The position numbers and the translations under genes are program-made. This document shows, piece by piece, positions 1 to 8,401 of a stretch of 64,000 nucleotides of DNA; positions within the stretch are counted from its first letter, which is position 1; each line of letters starts with the position of its first letter. The notes beneath the pieces are model-generated. The model searched no databases. It worked only from the letters and a program-made list of their open reading frames with translations, and was not told the origin of the DNA. Where the stretch lies: positions 164,854 to 228,853 of the forward strand of contig DKFP01000002.1 of assembly GCA_002452405.1 (NCBI GenBank), read 5' to 3'. This stretch comes from Deferribacteraceae bacterium UBA6793 (GTDB lineage: Bacteria; Chrysiogenota; Deferribacteres; Deferribacterales; Geovibrionaceae).

Positions 1-401
1 CTGTGTTTGAAAGGTTTCATATAGCTGAAATCAAGAAGTTCGTCGATGCGCTCCCGCATACCGTGCTTTTCGACACCGTACAGGTCGGCATAGAGTTTTA
101 TATTCTCCAGAACGCTCAGGTCGGGGTAAAGACCGAATTTCTGGCTCATATATGCAATGGAATTTTTTACAGCGGTCTGTTCGTGTTCGGATGAATGACC
201 GCAGACGAATGCCTCGCCGCTATCGGGTTTCAGAATCCCCGCGATAACGCGGAGCATGGTGGTTTTTCCGGCTCCGTCGGGACCTATCAGCCCGTATATC
301 CCGCCGCGTCCTGCTTTGAGAGAAACGTTCTCCACAGCGCACGTTTCACCATATCGTTTGGTTATGCCGTCCGCAGAGACGGCAAATACGCCGCCGTCCA
401 T
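1..401 (-). CDS. ABC-2 type exporter ATP-binding subunit (YbhF-like), partial
   Basis: This is the N-terminal 133 residues of an ABC transporter ATPase; the gene runs off the left edge of the window. The start ATG (399-401) shares a base with the TAA stop of the upstream membrane fusion gene (TAATG), so translation is probably coupled. The Walker A motif GPDGAGKTT is visible near residue 40, and a Q-loop follows in the stretch AYMSQKFGLYPDLSVLENI. Walker B and the signature motif would lie outside the window. With the HlyD-type subunit and TetR regulator upstream, this matches the cecR-ybhG-ybhF-ybhSR exporter layout of enterobacteria. The expected permeases would then lie to the left. The substrate is unknown; in E. 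coli the system affects sensitivity to some antibiotics. Confidence 0.88.
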   Translation of the reverse strand, partial: MDGGVFAVSADGITKRYGETCAVENVSLKAGRGGIYGLIGPDGAGKTTMLRVIAGILKPDSGEAFVCGHSSEHEQTAVKNSIAYMSQKFGLYPDLSVLENIKLYADLYGVEKHGMRERIDELLDFSYMKPFKH

Positions 402-1429
402 TACTTGCTCAGGACGATTGTCCCGTCCACGGGCATTCCCGTTTTAAGAAGCTGTTCCCTGTTGTCCAGACTCACTTTTATCCTGTACATGAAGTTAACC
501 CGCTCTTCCTGAGTCTGAACGGACTTAGGGGTAAACTCCGCCTCGTCGGCTATAAATGATATTCTGCCTTTGAAAACTCTGTCCGGATAGGAATCACAGC
601 GTATTTCCACAATATCGCCGAGATGTATCTTTCCGAGATCCTTCTCACCGACGTAGCCTCTGACCCATGAATCGTTCAGGTCGGCGACGTTAAGTATCGG
701 ACTGCCCGCCTGAAAGAACTCGCCCGGCTCGGCGGAGCGCGTCAGTAATTTGCCGCTCACAGGGGATTTAAGTACTGTGTATTCAAGGTTCTGCTTAGCG
801 GTGAGAAGCTGAGTCTTTGCCACTTCAAGCGCAGCGTGAGCCTTCTTAATAGTTTCGCTGCGCGTTCCTTCAAGGGCGAGGCTGAGACGCTCCTGTGCGG
901 ACTTCAGCGACCCTTCGGACTCTTTCACAGTGTTCACGGATTTTTTATAGCGGGTATCGTACTGCTCAAAATCGAATTTGCTCAGTCCGTTGTTCTTATA
1001 AAGATATTCGAACCTGTCCCTGTCTGCGGAAGCCTGATCCAGATCGTTTCTGGATCGCAGAAGAGCTGCATTCGCCATGTCAACGGCAGCCTGCGCGTTC
1101 ATAATCTCCTGTCTGCGGCTGCCCGCCAGAAGCTCCTGCAATGCGGCTTCACTCACGGCAACGTTACCCTCGGCTGTTTTCACCGCAAGCCGCTGATCCG
1201 CATTGTCCAGCCTTGCCACCACAGTTCCCTCAGGCACGCTGTCGCCCTCTTTAAAGAGGATTTCAGTCACTCTGCCCGGTATCTTGAACGACAGCAGAAC
1301 GTCGGTAACCTCCACCGTTCCTGAAAAAACGATGTTCTCACTTTTGCCGTCACCGCTGTTTCTGATAACCAGAATGACAGCAACAGCAACTAAAATGACA
1401 GCAATAGCTATGACCGCCGCTTTTTTCAT
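401..1429 (-). CDS. HlyD/YbhG-family membrane fusion protein
   Basis: This 342-residue periplasmic adaptor of an ABC exporter has a single N-terminal membrane anchor (about residues 4-22). A lipoyl/biotinyl-like half follows (about 45-85), then a long alpha-helical hairpin rich in A, E, K and Q (about 85-205). The second lipoyl half contains SPVSGKLLTRSAEPGEF, and a beta-barrel domain ends the protein. The stretch FTPKSVQTQEERVNFMYR is typical of the YbhG/EmrA-like branch. The gene sits 2 bp after the TetR-family regulator and overlaps the ATPase gene by one base. GGAG lies just before the ATG, inside the end of the regulator gene. It should link an inner-membrane ABC-2 pump to an outer-membrane channel. 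Confidence 0.88.
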   Translation of the reverse strand: MKKAAVIAIAVILVAVAVILVIRNSGDGKSENIVFSGTVEVTDVLLSFKIPGRVTEILFKEGDSVPEGTVVARLDNADQRLAVKTAEGNVAVSEAALQELLAGSRRQEIMNAQAAVDMANAALLRSRNDLDQASADRDRFEYLYKNNGLSKFDFEQYDTRYKKSVNTVKESEGSLKSAQERLSLALEGTRSETIKKAHAALEVAKTQLLTAKQNLEYTVLKSPVSGKLLTRSAEPGEFFQAGSPILNVADLNDSWVRGYVGEKDLGKIHLGDIVEIRCDSYPDRVFKGRISFIADEAEFTPKSVQTQEERVNFMYRIKVSLDNREQLLKTGMPVDGTIVLSK

Positions 1430-1431
1430 AT

Positions 1432-2070
1432 TTATTTACTCCGCATATTCTCCAGAGAACGCAGACTGAATTCGTAAACATGTTCCGCAAGCGATTTGCA
1501 GAATTCATTCATGGGCTGAGTTATGATGTCCGCTTTTTTCAGAAGTTCGGTGGAAAACATCGGATATGCGCACTGACCGACAATGCTTATGATCAGCATA
1601 TTTATTTTTTCCGGAGTCAGCGAGTCGCCAAGATATTCTTTAAATACACTCTCGCCCGCGTTTTTAAACTCATCCATCTTCTGAAGAATAGTCTCTTCCA
1701 TAATGTCGGTTGGTTCCAGCATTTCGCGATTCACCAGTTTCAGCCTGGATTTCGAACTGGAAAGACCGTCGGGACCAAAAAACCTGCTCACAAGCATTAT
1801 CACAAGTCCTTTCAGTTTCTCTTCCTTCGTCATTTCGGGCTTCACAAACTTTTCAATAGGATATTTTCCGTCGATATCTGTTGATATGGCGTTGAAAAGT
1901 TCAAAATAGAGCAGCTTTTTGCTTTTGAAATGGTAGTTTACCAGAGCGATGTTGACCCCTGCCTTTTTGCATATCTCACGCACTGTTGCTGCGCGGAAGC
2001 CCTGCTCTCCGAAAACATACATCGCTGCTTCAAGTATTTTTTGTTTTGCATTCTTTTTCAATTTCGACAC
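1432..2070 (-). CDS. TetR/AcrR-family regulator, CecR-like
   Basis: This 212-residue repressor-type protein has an N-terminal helix-turn-helix (about residues 9-55, with the family-typical ALVNYHFKSKKLLY) and a larger ligand-binding C-terminal domain. It is the first gene of the exporter operon, as cecR (ybiH) is in E. coli, so it probably controls its own operon in response to an exported compound. The start is uncertain. The outer start is GTG at 2070 with almost no spacing to an AAAGG-like ribosome site. A TTG three codons later (2061) lies 5-6 nt after AAAGGTG and may be the true start. Function is inferred from family and context. Confidence 0.82.
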   Translation of the reverse strand: MSKLKKNAKQKILEAAMYVFGEQGFRAATVREICKKAGVNIALVNYHFKSKKLLYFELFNAISTDIDGKYPIEKFVKPEMTKEEKLKGLVIMLVSRFFGPDGLSSSKSRLKLVNREMLEPTDIMEETILQKMDEFKNAGESVFKEYLGDSLTPEKINMLIISIVGQCAYPMFSTELLKKADIITQPMNEFCKSLAEHVYEFSLRSLENMRSK

Positions 2071-2093
2071 CTTTAAACAAATGTATTAAACAA

Positions 2094-2103
2094 TGGTATA
2101 CCA
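2094..2103. promoter_or_regulatory. Candidate operator palindrome upstream of the TetR gene
   Basis: TGGTATACCA is a perfect 10-bp inverted repeat about 25 bp upstream of the TetR-family gene. A related half (AGTATACCAG) lies near 2184. TetR repressors commonly bind such palindromes in their own promoter. This is a weak candidate because the site is short and A+T-rich. The remaining 2071-2281 gap is A+T-rich and holds no other feature I can support. Confidence 0.3.
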
Positions 2104-2281
2104 AAATAAATCTATTTTCCACCATTTTTGTATCATTACGGTAAAAATCACAAGAATAATTTGAACATTGCCTTAATATTTTTAAGTATACCAGATTCAG
2201 CATATGCTCACCACCCCTATTAACCGTTGAATTAGCAAACTTTGTATGTTAGGGTGTAAAAATTTTACTTTGGAAAGGGAT

Positions 2282-3523
2282 ATGTCAGAAAAAAAAGTAC
2301 CGTTCACCAAGGATCAGATCGAAAAGATCATCGAAAAATTCCCAACGCCTTTTCACATTTATGACGAAAAGGCGATAATCGCAAATGCAAAAAGGCTTAA
2401 AAACGCATTCGCATGGGCACCGAAATTTCAGGAATATTTCGCTGTTAAAGCGCTGCCCAACCCCAGCATCATGAAAGTGCTGAAAAAAGAGGGATTCGGA
2501 GCAGACTGCAGTTCCATGGCGGAGCTTCTGCTTTGCGACATGGCGGACGTGACCGGCGAACAGATAATGTTCACATCAAACGAAACACCCGCCAGTGAAT
2601 ACAAAAAAGCCTTTGAACAAAACGCTATAATAAATCTCGACGACTTCACGCACATTCAGTATCTCGAAGAATCGTGCGGAACACTGCCGGAGATAATCTG
2701 CTTCCGTTATAACCCCGGACCGCTTAAAGGCGGAAACTCCATCATCGGGGCACCGGAAGAGGCAAAATACGGTCTCACCCGCGAGCAGATGTTTGAAGCC
2801 TACAGAGTTATGAAAGAAAAAGGCTGCAAACGCTTCGGTATGCATACAATGGTGGCTTCAAACGAACTTAATGTGGATTATTTCGTCGAAACAGCGGTTA
2901 TCCTGTTTGAAATGGCTGCGGAAATAGCCGAAAAGATAGGCATCGACCTTGAGTTCATCAACCTCGGCGGCGGCATAGGCATACCCTACAAACCCGAACA
3001 GAACGAGGTCAACCTTGAAGAACTGGGCGAAAAAGTACGCGTTCAGTACGAAAAGATACTTGCATCAAAAGGGCTGAAACCCTACATCTACCTTGAGTGC
3101 GGAAGGGTTATCACAGGACCTTACGGATACCTTGTCACAACGGCTGTACACGAAAAACACATATATAAAGAATACATCGCAGTGGATGCCTGTATGGCAA
3201 ACCTCATGCGCCCCGGCATGTACGGCGCATATCACCACGTCACCGTCATGGGCAAAGAGACTGCACCCGCAGACCGCGTTTATGACGTTGTCGGTTCGCT
3301 CTGTGAAAACTGTGACAAGTTCGCAGTTGACAGGAAACTCCCCGAAATCGAAAAAGGGGACATCGTGGTAATCCACGACACAGGTGCGCACGGGCACGCA
3401 ATGGGATTCAACTATAACGGAAAACTCCGCTCAGCAGAACTTCTGCTGAAAGAGGACGGCAGCGTTGAAATGATACGTCGTGCGGAAACTTACGACGACC
3501 TGTTCGCCACATTGAAGTTTTAA
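2282..3523 (+). CDS. lysA: Diaminopimelate decarboxylase
   Basis: This PLP-dependent fold-III decarboxylase of 413 residues catalyses the last step of lysine biosynthesis, meso-diaminopimelate to L-lysine. The PLP lysine lies in EYFAVKALPNPSIM (about residue 55). The glycine-rich phosphate loop is FINLGGGIGIPY, and the cysteine loop contributed by the partner subunit is GSLCENCDKF. I chose the ATG at 2282 because GGAAAGG sits about 5 nt before it; the in-frame ATG at 2246 has no ribosome site. The gene stands alone and ends at a strong terminator. Related fold-III decarboxylases act on carboxynorspermidine or arginine, but the overall motif pattern favours LysA. Confidence 0.87.
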   Translation: MSEKKVPFTKDQIEKIIEKFPTPFHIYDEKAIIANAKRLKNAFAWAPKFQEYFAVKALPNPSIMKVLKKEGFGADCSSMAELLLCDMADVTGEQIMFTSNETPASEYKKAFEQNAIINLDDFTHIQYLEESCGTLPEIICFRYNPGPLKGGNSIIGAPEEAKYGLTREQMFEAYRVMKEKGCKRFGMHTMVASNELNVDYFVETAVILFEMAAEIAEKIGIDLEFINLGGGIGIPYKPEQNEVNLEELGEKVRVQYEKILASKGLKPYIYLECGRVITGPYGYLVTTAVHEKHIYKEYIAVDACMANLMRPGMYGAYHHVTVMGKETAPADRVYDVVGSLCENCDKFAVDRKLPEIEKGDIVVIHDTGAHGHAMGFNYNGKLRSAELLLKEDGSVEMIRRAETYDDLFATLKF

Positions 3524-3540
3524 GGATTTCTGAACAGAAT

Positions 3541-3573
3541 GCCGCGCCGTCCTGAGACAGCGCGGCTTTTTTT
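3541..3573 (+). terminator. Intrinsic terminator of lysA
   Basis: A GCCGCGC/GCGCGGC stem with an inner GTC/GAC extension and CTGA loop is followed by seven T. It lies 17 bp after the lysA stop. Confidence 0.88.
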
Positions 3574-3578
3574 GATCT

Positions 3579-4523
3579 CTACAGTGCGTTGCGAGGTGCT
3601 TTACCTTCAAAAACGCTCAATACGCTGTCGCAGCAGAGCGCACCCATAGCGCTTCTGGTGTCTGTCGTGCCGCTGCCTATATGCGGCGCGAGGATAACGT
3701 TGTCCAGCGCAAAAAGACGCTGTTCAATGGCTGGTTCAAACTCGTAAACATCCAGTCCCGCAGCAAAAATCAACTTCTGCTCAAGGGCTTCCGCAAGATC
3801 TGCCTCTTTTATTATCTCACCCCTGCCGATATTCACCAGCACTGCGGTCTTTTTCATCTTCTTAAACGTTTCCAGCGTGAATTTATGCTTTGTTTCAGGC
3901 GTCGCCGGAGCGGTTATCACAACAAAATCCGACTTTGAAACAAGTTCGTCAAAATCTGTCATTACGGCACCCGTCAGCAGTTCCTGCTGAAACTTTCTTG
4001 TGCGCGCATTATAAAGAATATTCATATTGAAGCCCGATGCCATTTTAGCCACAGCCTGACCGATGCGTCCGAAACCGAATATGCCGATGGTCTTCCCGAA
4101 AAAGTCCACTCCCAGCATCATATCCGATTTCCAGCCGTGGAATTTTCCGGCTCTGGTAAACTTGTCTGATTCCACAATGCGCCTGCCGGCTGCCATCATA
4201 AGGCTGAAACCAAGCTCCGCAGTCGCCTGTGTAAGTACGTCCGGCGTATTGCACACTGTTATGCCTTTGCTTTTGGCGTAGGCAACGTCTATATTATTGA
4301 AACCGACGGCATAGTTGGCAACCACCTTCAGTTTCGGGCAGCCGTCAATAAGCTCAGGCGTTATCTTATCACTGAGTATACTGATGATTGCGTCCGCATC
4401 CTTCGCCCTTTCGGCAAGCTGTGCAGGCGTAAGCCCGTTTTCCGTATCGTTGTAATCAACTTCATGTCCCGCCAGATGCTTTTTAACGTCATAAGGCAGT
4501 TTCGCCGTAACTAATATCTTCAT
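3579..4523 (-). CDS. D-isomer-specific 2-hydroxyacid dehydrogenase (glyoxylate/hydroxypyruvate reductase-like)
   Basis: This 314-residue NAD(P)H-dependent oxidoreductase reduces a 2-oxoacid to a D-2-hydroxyacid. The Rossmann motif is GIFGFGRIGQAV (about residues 147-158). The catalytic Arg, Glu and His are in NIGRGEII, LDVYEFEP and LAPHIGSGT. The Asn-Tyr-Ala-Val-Gly-Phe-Asn-Asn loop before the substrate site resembles glyoxylate reductase (GyaR) more than phosphoglycerate dehydrogenase, and there is no ACT domain. The gene is monocistronic, convergent with lysA and ends just beyond its terminator. The exact substrate cannot be fixed from sequence. Confidence 0.83.
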   Translation of the reverse strand: MKILVTAKLPYDVKKHLAGHEVDYNDTENGLTPAQLAERAKDADAIISILSDKITPELIDGCPKLKVVANYAVGFNNIDVAYAKSKGITVCNTPDVLTQATAELGFSLMMAAGRRIVESDKFTRAGKFHGWKSDMMLGVDFFGKTIGIFGFGRIGQAVAKMASGFNMNILYNARTRKFQQELLTGAVMTDFDELVSKSDFVVITAPATPETKHKFTLETFKKMKKTAVLVNIGRGEIIKEADLAEALEQKLIFAAGLDVYEFEPAIEQRLFALDNVILAPHIGSGTTDTRSAMGALCCDSVLSVFEGKAPRNAL

Positions 4524-4542
4524 GACTCCCCCTGAAATACAG

Positions 4543-4604
4543 AGATTGCTTCGTCAGCACAGCTTCCTCGCAAAGACGTCTTTGCGAGCCGCAGGATGGG
4601 GCGC
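4543..4604. repeat. RPT-A palindromic repeat
   Basis: This copy of the dispersed RPT-A family begins GAGATTGCTTCGTC. It contains a perfect 22-bp palindrome at 4567-4588 (halves CTCGCAAAGAC and GTCTTTGCGAG). It lies between the 2-hydroxyacid dehydrogenase start and gatC. A TATAAT box at 4637-4642 just downstream could serve gatC, but I see no good -35 box. Confidence 0.75.
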
Positions 4605-4720
4605 GGCAAACTCATTATTTATTTCGCATATTACATTATAATACCCAACAATCAAACTTGAAAAATATGCGAAAGAAAGTCATAATATCATTTCTCATTA
4701 AAACCATAGAGGTATGCAAA

Positions 4721-5014
4721 GTGTCCCAAACCGTTTCAAAAAAGGATGTACTGCACATCGCAACCCTCGCCAGACTAAAGTTTGACGACGAACAGGCTGA
4801 AAGATTCACAAACGACCTGAACAACATTTTAGGCTACATCGACAAGCTCAACGAACTGAACACAGACAATATAGAACCCACATCACACGCGCTGGATATC
4901 TATACCGTAACACGCCCGGACAAGGCGGAAGCCTCGCTTTCAAACGAGGATGCAATCAGAAACGCGCCCCAGTCCGAAAACGGAATGTTCCGCGTTCCCA
5001 AAGTGATAGAATAA
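4721..5014 (+). CDS. gatC: Asp-tRNA(Asn)/Glu-tRNA(Gln) amidotransferase subunit C
   Basis: This 97-residue small subunit of the GatCAB amidotransferase wraps around GatA and stabilises its contact with GatB. The family pattern is clear: an N-terminal helical part (VLHIATLARLKFDDEQ), a hinge (LNTDNIEPTSHAL) and the conserved ending RPDKAE...FRVPKVIE. I place the start at GTG 4721, preceded by AGAGGT at 7 nt spacing. This gives the usual family length, whereas the longer frame from 4658 adds 21 non-conserved residues. It is first in the gatC-gatA-gatB cluster, 12 bp ahead of gatA. Confidence 0.93.
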   Translation: MSQTVSKKDVLHIATLARLKFDDEQAERFTNDLNNILGYIDKLNELNTDNIEPTSHALDIYTVTRPDKAEASLSNEDAIRNAPQSENGMFRVPKVIE

Positions 5015-5026
5015 GGGGTTAAAAAG

Positions 5027-6478
5027 ATGCTGGGAAAAACACTTAAAGAGCTTTCAGAGGCTCTCAACAAAAAAGAATTTTCATCCGCGGAGCTTACTCA
5101 GTTTTATCTGGACAGGATCCGGAAATACGACGACGATATCTGCGCATTCAACTACATAAACGAAAACGTCATCAATCAGGCGAAAGCCGTTGACGAAAAA
5201 CGTGCCAAAGGCGATACCCTCCCCGTTTACGCAGGCATCCCTATGGCGCTGAAAGACCTTATAATCCAAAAGGATATGCCCGCCACTTGCAGCTCGAAAA
5301 TTCTGGAGGGCTTCGTACCTCCGTTTCAGGGCACAGCGGCACAACTGCTTGAAGACGCAGGATTCCTCTGTCTGGGTAAACTGAGTATGGACGAGTTCGC
5401 AATGGGTTCTTCCAACGAAACCGCATACCGCAAAAAGACCCGTAACCCGTGGGATACGTCACGCGTTCCCGGCGGTTCATCCGGCGGTTCGGCGGCTTCA
5501 GTTGCGGCCGGACTTACAACTTTCGCCCTCGGCAGCGACACTGGCGGTTCGATACGTCAGCCCGCATCACTTTGCGGCATCACAGGTTTGAAACCCACAT
5601 ACGGCAGGGTATCGCGTTTCGGTCTTATCGCGTTCGCATCGTCTCTCGACCAGATAGGTCCCATGACATCGAACATCAGCGATAATGCGGCTATACTCTC
5701 CGTTATCGGCAAATATGACAAAAAAGATTCAACCAGCCTTAACGTTGCACAGGAGGATTACACAAAATACCTCACAGGCGACGTTAAAGGCATGAAAATA
5801 GGCGTTCCGAAAGAATATTTCGCGGAAGGCATAGCGTCGGACGTGCGCGAGTGCGTCAACAACGCCATCAAAGCATACGAGGGCATGGGCTGCGAGATAG
5901 TCGAAATCAGTATGCCCCACACTGAATATGCAGTTGCCACCTATTACATCATCGCAACTGCGGAAGCCTCCAGCAACCTAGGACGCTACGACGGCATCCG
6001 CTTCGGTTTCAGAGCGGAAGCGGACAACCTTAAAGAGATGTTCTACGAGTCCCGTTCACAGGGATTCGGCGACGAAGTAAAACGCCGCATTATGCTGGGT
6101 ACATACGTTCTCAGCGCGGGATACTACGACGCATACTACATAAAAGCGCAGAAGGTCAGAACACTTATCAAGCAGGATTTCGTGAACGCTTTTGAAAAAG
6201 TTGACGCGATAATATGCCCCACTTCGCCCACAACAGCCTTCAAAGCCGGTGAAAAAATGAGCGACCCGCTCCAGATGTACCTCAGCGACATCAACACGAT
6301 ATCGCTGAACCTCTACGGCGGCTGCGGACTCTCCATGCCTTGCGGCTTCGGCGCAGACGGTATGCCCGTTGGCGTGCAGCTTCTCGGTAAATACTTTGAC
6401 GAGGGAAGGCTTTACAACCTCGCATACGCTTTTGAACAACAGGCGAAACTGCCCGTTATGCCCGAAAAATTGAAATAA
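5027..6478 (+). CDS. gatA: Asp/Glu-tRNA amidotransferase subunit A
   Basis: This 483-residue amidase-signature subunit hydrolyses glutamine and channels ammonia to GatB. The Ser-cisSer-Lys triad is visible: Lys in MALKDLI (about 80), cis-Ser in PGGSSGGSAA (about 153-157) and the nucleophile Ser in GSDTGGSIRQPA (about 178). The length is normal for GatA. It lies between gatC (12-bp gap) and gatB (13-bp gap). A complete GatCAB implies that Asn-tRNA and/or Gln-tRNA are made by transamidation in this organism. Confidence 0.97.
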   Translation: MLGKTLKELSEALNKKEFSSAELTQFYLDRIRKYDDDICAFNYINENVINQAKAVDEKRAKGDTLPVYAGIPMALKDLIIQKDMPATCSSKILEGFVPPFQGTAAQLLEDAGFLCLGKLSMDEFAMGSSNETAYRKKTRNPWDTSRVPGGSSGGSAASVAAGLTTFALGSDTGGSIRQPASLCGITGLKPTYGRVSRFGLIAFASSLDQIGPMTSNISDNAAILSVIGKYDKKDSTSLNVAQEDYTKYLTGDVKGMKIGVPKEYFAEGIASDVRECVNNAIKAYEGMGCEIVEISMPHTEYAVATYYIIATAEASSNLGRYDGIRFGFRAEADNLKEMFYESRSQGFGDEVKRRIMLGTYVLSAGYYDAYYIKAQKVRTLIKQDFVNAFEKVDAIICPTSPTTAFKAGEKMSDPLQMYLSDINTISLNLYGGCGLSMPCGFGADGMPVGVQLLGKYFDEGRLYNLAYAFEQQAKLPVMPEKLK

Positions 6479-6491
6479 TAGGATATAAAAG

Positions 6492-7916
6492 ATGAGCTAT
6501 GAACCCGTAATCGGACTTGAAGTGCACGTGCAGATGTCAACCGACAGCAAAATTTTCTGCACTTGCTCAAATAAATTCGGCTCCGAGCCGAACACCAACG
6601 TATGCCCCGTTTGTCTGGGTATGCCCGGCGTTCTCCCCGTACTCAACGAAAAGGTGGTTGAATACACCGTTAAGGCGGGACTGGCACTGAACTGCCAGAT
6701 ACGCAAAAAAAGCGTATTCGCCAGAAAGAACTATTTCTATCCCGACCTGCCCAAGGCTTATCAGATTTCACAATACGAACTGCCTATCTGTGAGCATGGC
6801 TACATCGATATTGAACTTGAGGACGGCACACAAAAGCGCATCGGCATCACCCGTATCCACATTGAAGAGGATGCAGGAAAGCTGAACCACGAAGCCGGAT
6901 GCAGCCTCGTTGACCTGAACCGCACCGGAACACCCCTTATGGAGATAGTTTCCGAACCCGACCTGCGCAGCGCGGAAGAGGCAAAAGCGTACCTTATGAA
7001 ACTCAAGACAATCCTTGAATACATCGAAGTCTCCGACTGTAACATGGAGGAAGGTTCCATGAGATGCGACGCTAACGTGTCCATCCGCCCCGATTCCAAT
7101 GCGCCTTTCGGAACACGCGCCGAAATAAAGAACGTAAACTCTTTCAGAAACGTTGAAAGAGCCATCAAATATGAGCAGAAACGTCAGGAAAAAGTGCTTA
7201 ACGAAGGCGGAAAGATAGTTCAGGAAACGCGACTTTTCAACGCAGATACAGGCATAACAGCCTCTATGCGCGGCAAAGAGGACGCACACGACTACCGTTA
7301 TTTTCCGGATCCCGACCTTGTACCCATCGTCCTTGAAGACAAATTCATCGACGATCTCAAGGAATGGATGCCGGAACTGCCCGATGCGAAACGCGCCCGC
7401 TTCATGAGCGAATACGGGCTGTCCGGCATGGACGCAGACTTCCTCGTCTCCGCCAAAGCATACGGACAATACTTCGAACAGGCTGTAAAAGCACACAACA
7501 ACCCCAAAGCCGTTTGCAACTGGATAATGGGCGAGCTGATGCGCAGGCTGAACGACAAACAGTGCACTATCTTTGAGGCGGGCATATCGCCTGAAAACCT
7601 TGCAGAGATAGTAAAACTCATAGACGAAGGCAAAATAAGCGGTAATATAGCCAAGCAGGTGTTTGACGAAACTGCCGAAACAGGCAAAAACCCCTCTGAA
7701 ATCGTTGCAGAAAAAGGACTTGTCCAGAACAGCAACGAAGACGAGCTGGAAGCAATCGTTAAACAGGTGCTGGACGCTAACCCCGCGGAAACAGAAAGAT
7801 TTAAAGGCGGCGAGGTCAAACTTCAGGGATTTTTCATGGGTCAGATAATGAAAGCATCCAAAGGCAAGGCAAACCCCGCTGTAGTTGCTCCCCTGCTTAA
7901 AAAATTGACAAGCTAG
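6492..7916 (+). CDS. gatB: Asp/Glu-tRNA amidotransferase subunit B
   Basis: This 474-residue subunit binds mischarged Asp-tRNA(Asn) or Glu-tRNA(Gln), activates the side chain with ATP and amidates it. The N-terminal signature VIGLEVHVQMSTDSKIFC, the HEDAGKLNHE-like segment IEEDAGKLNHEAG and the kinase-core motif DYRYFPDPDLVP are all present. The C-terminal helical YqeY-like tail runs from about residue 330 to 474, with Zn-site cysteines near the N-terminus (CTCSNKFGSEPNTNVCPVC). It is the last gat gene, and the next gene begins 11 bp after the stop. Confidence 0.97.
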   Translation: MSYEPVIGLEVHVQMSTDSKIFCTCSNKFGSEPNTNVCPVCLGMPGVLPVLNEKVVEYTVKAGLALNCQIRKKSVFARKNYFYPDLPKAYQISQYELPICEHGYIDIELEDGTQKRIGITRIHIEEDAGKLNHEAGCSLVDLNRTGTPLMEIVSEPDLRSAEEAKAYLMKLKTILEYIEVSDCNMEEGSMRCDANVSIRPDSNAPFGTRAEIKNVNSFRNVERAIKYEQKRQEKVLNEGGKIVQETRLFNADTGITASMRGKEDAHDYRYFPDPDLVPIVLEDKFIDDLKEWMPELPDAKRARFMSEYGLSGMDADFLVSAKAYGQYFEQAVKAHNNPKAVCNWIMGELMRRLNDKQCTIFEAGISPENLAEIVKLIDEGKISGNIAKQVFDETAETGKNPSEIVAEKGLVQNSNEDELEAIVKQVLDANPAETERFKGGEVKLQGFFMGQIMKASKGKANPAVVAPLLKKLTS

Positions 7917-7927
7917 AGGTGATTTCC

Positions 7928-8362
7928 ATGCTTGAGAAGATAGACCACATAGGTATAGCCGTAAGAAATCTTGATGAGGCTACGAAATTCTACGTTTCAA
8001 TGGGCATAAAACCTTACCACTATGAAGAGGTTGAGAGCCAGAAAGTTAAGGTTGCATTCGTTAAGGTAGGCGAGAGCAATATTGAGCTTCTGGAACCCAC
8101 AAGCCCCGAAAGCCCCATCGCAAAATTCCTTGAAAAGAAGGGCGAAGGGATACATCACGTCGCTTATTCCGTTGCGAATATAGCTACAGCGCTTAAAAAG
8201 CTGAAAGCTGACGGCGCAACACTCATAAACGAAGAGCCTATGGACGGCGCGCACGGCAAAAAGGTTGCATTCGTGCACCCCAAAAGCGTAAACGGTGTGC
8301 TCACCGAACTTTCGATGGACGGCTGCTGCGGTTCATGCGGCTGCGGCACCCACGACCACTAA
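7928..8362 (+). CDS. mce: Methylmalonyl-CoA epimerase with Cys/His-rich tail
   Basis: This 144-residue VOC-fold metal enzyme interconverts (2R)- and (2S)-methylmalonyl-CoA in propionyl-CoA/succinyl-CoA metabolism. The features are typical: metal-ligand His in KIDHIGIAV, GIHHVAYSV, and the Glu near LTELS, plus EPTSPESPIAKFLEKKGEG. I chose ATG 7928 because AGAGGTG precedes it by about 6 nt; an in-frame GTG at 7919 lies inside that ribosome site. It probably co-transcribes with gatCAB. The oddity is a C-terminal extension after the normal end of the fold, GCCGSCGCGTHDH, with four Cys and two His, which looks like a metal-binding tail. Confidence 0.9.
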   Translation: MLEKIDHIGIAVRNLDEATKFYVSMGIKPYHYEEVESQKVKVAFVKVGESNIELLEPTSPESPIAKFLEKKGEGIHHVAYSVANIATALKKLKADGATLINEEPMDGAHGKKVAFVHPKSVNGVLTELSMDGCCGSCGCGTHDH

Positions 8363-8371
8363 AGAAACGAT

Positions 8372-8401
8372 AAAGCGGAGGTTCATGCCTCCGCTTTTTT
8401 T
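8372..8401. terminator. Bidirectional terminator between mce and the globin-EAL gene
   Basis: A 10-bp perfect stem AAAGCGGAGG/CCTCCGCTTT has a short loop and a T run on the plus strand. On the minus strand it is followed by TTTATCGTTTCTTT. The TAA stop of the minus-strand gene is embedded in its right edge. Confidence 0.87.

Noticed and set aside
2071..2281. Lysine riboswitch before lysA
   Set aside because: No conserved five-helix pattern or terminator is visible in this A+T-rich gap.
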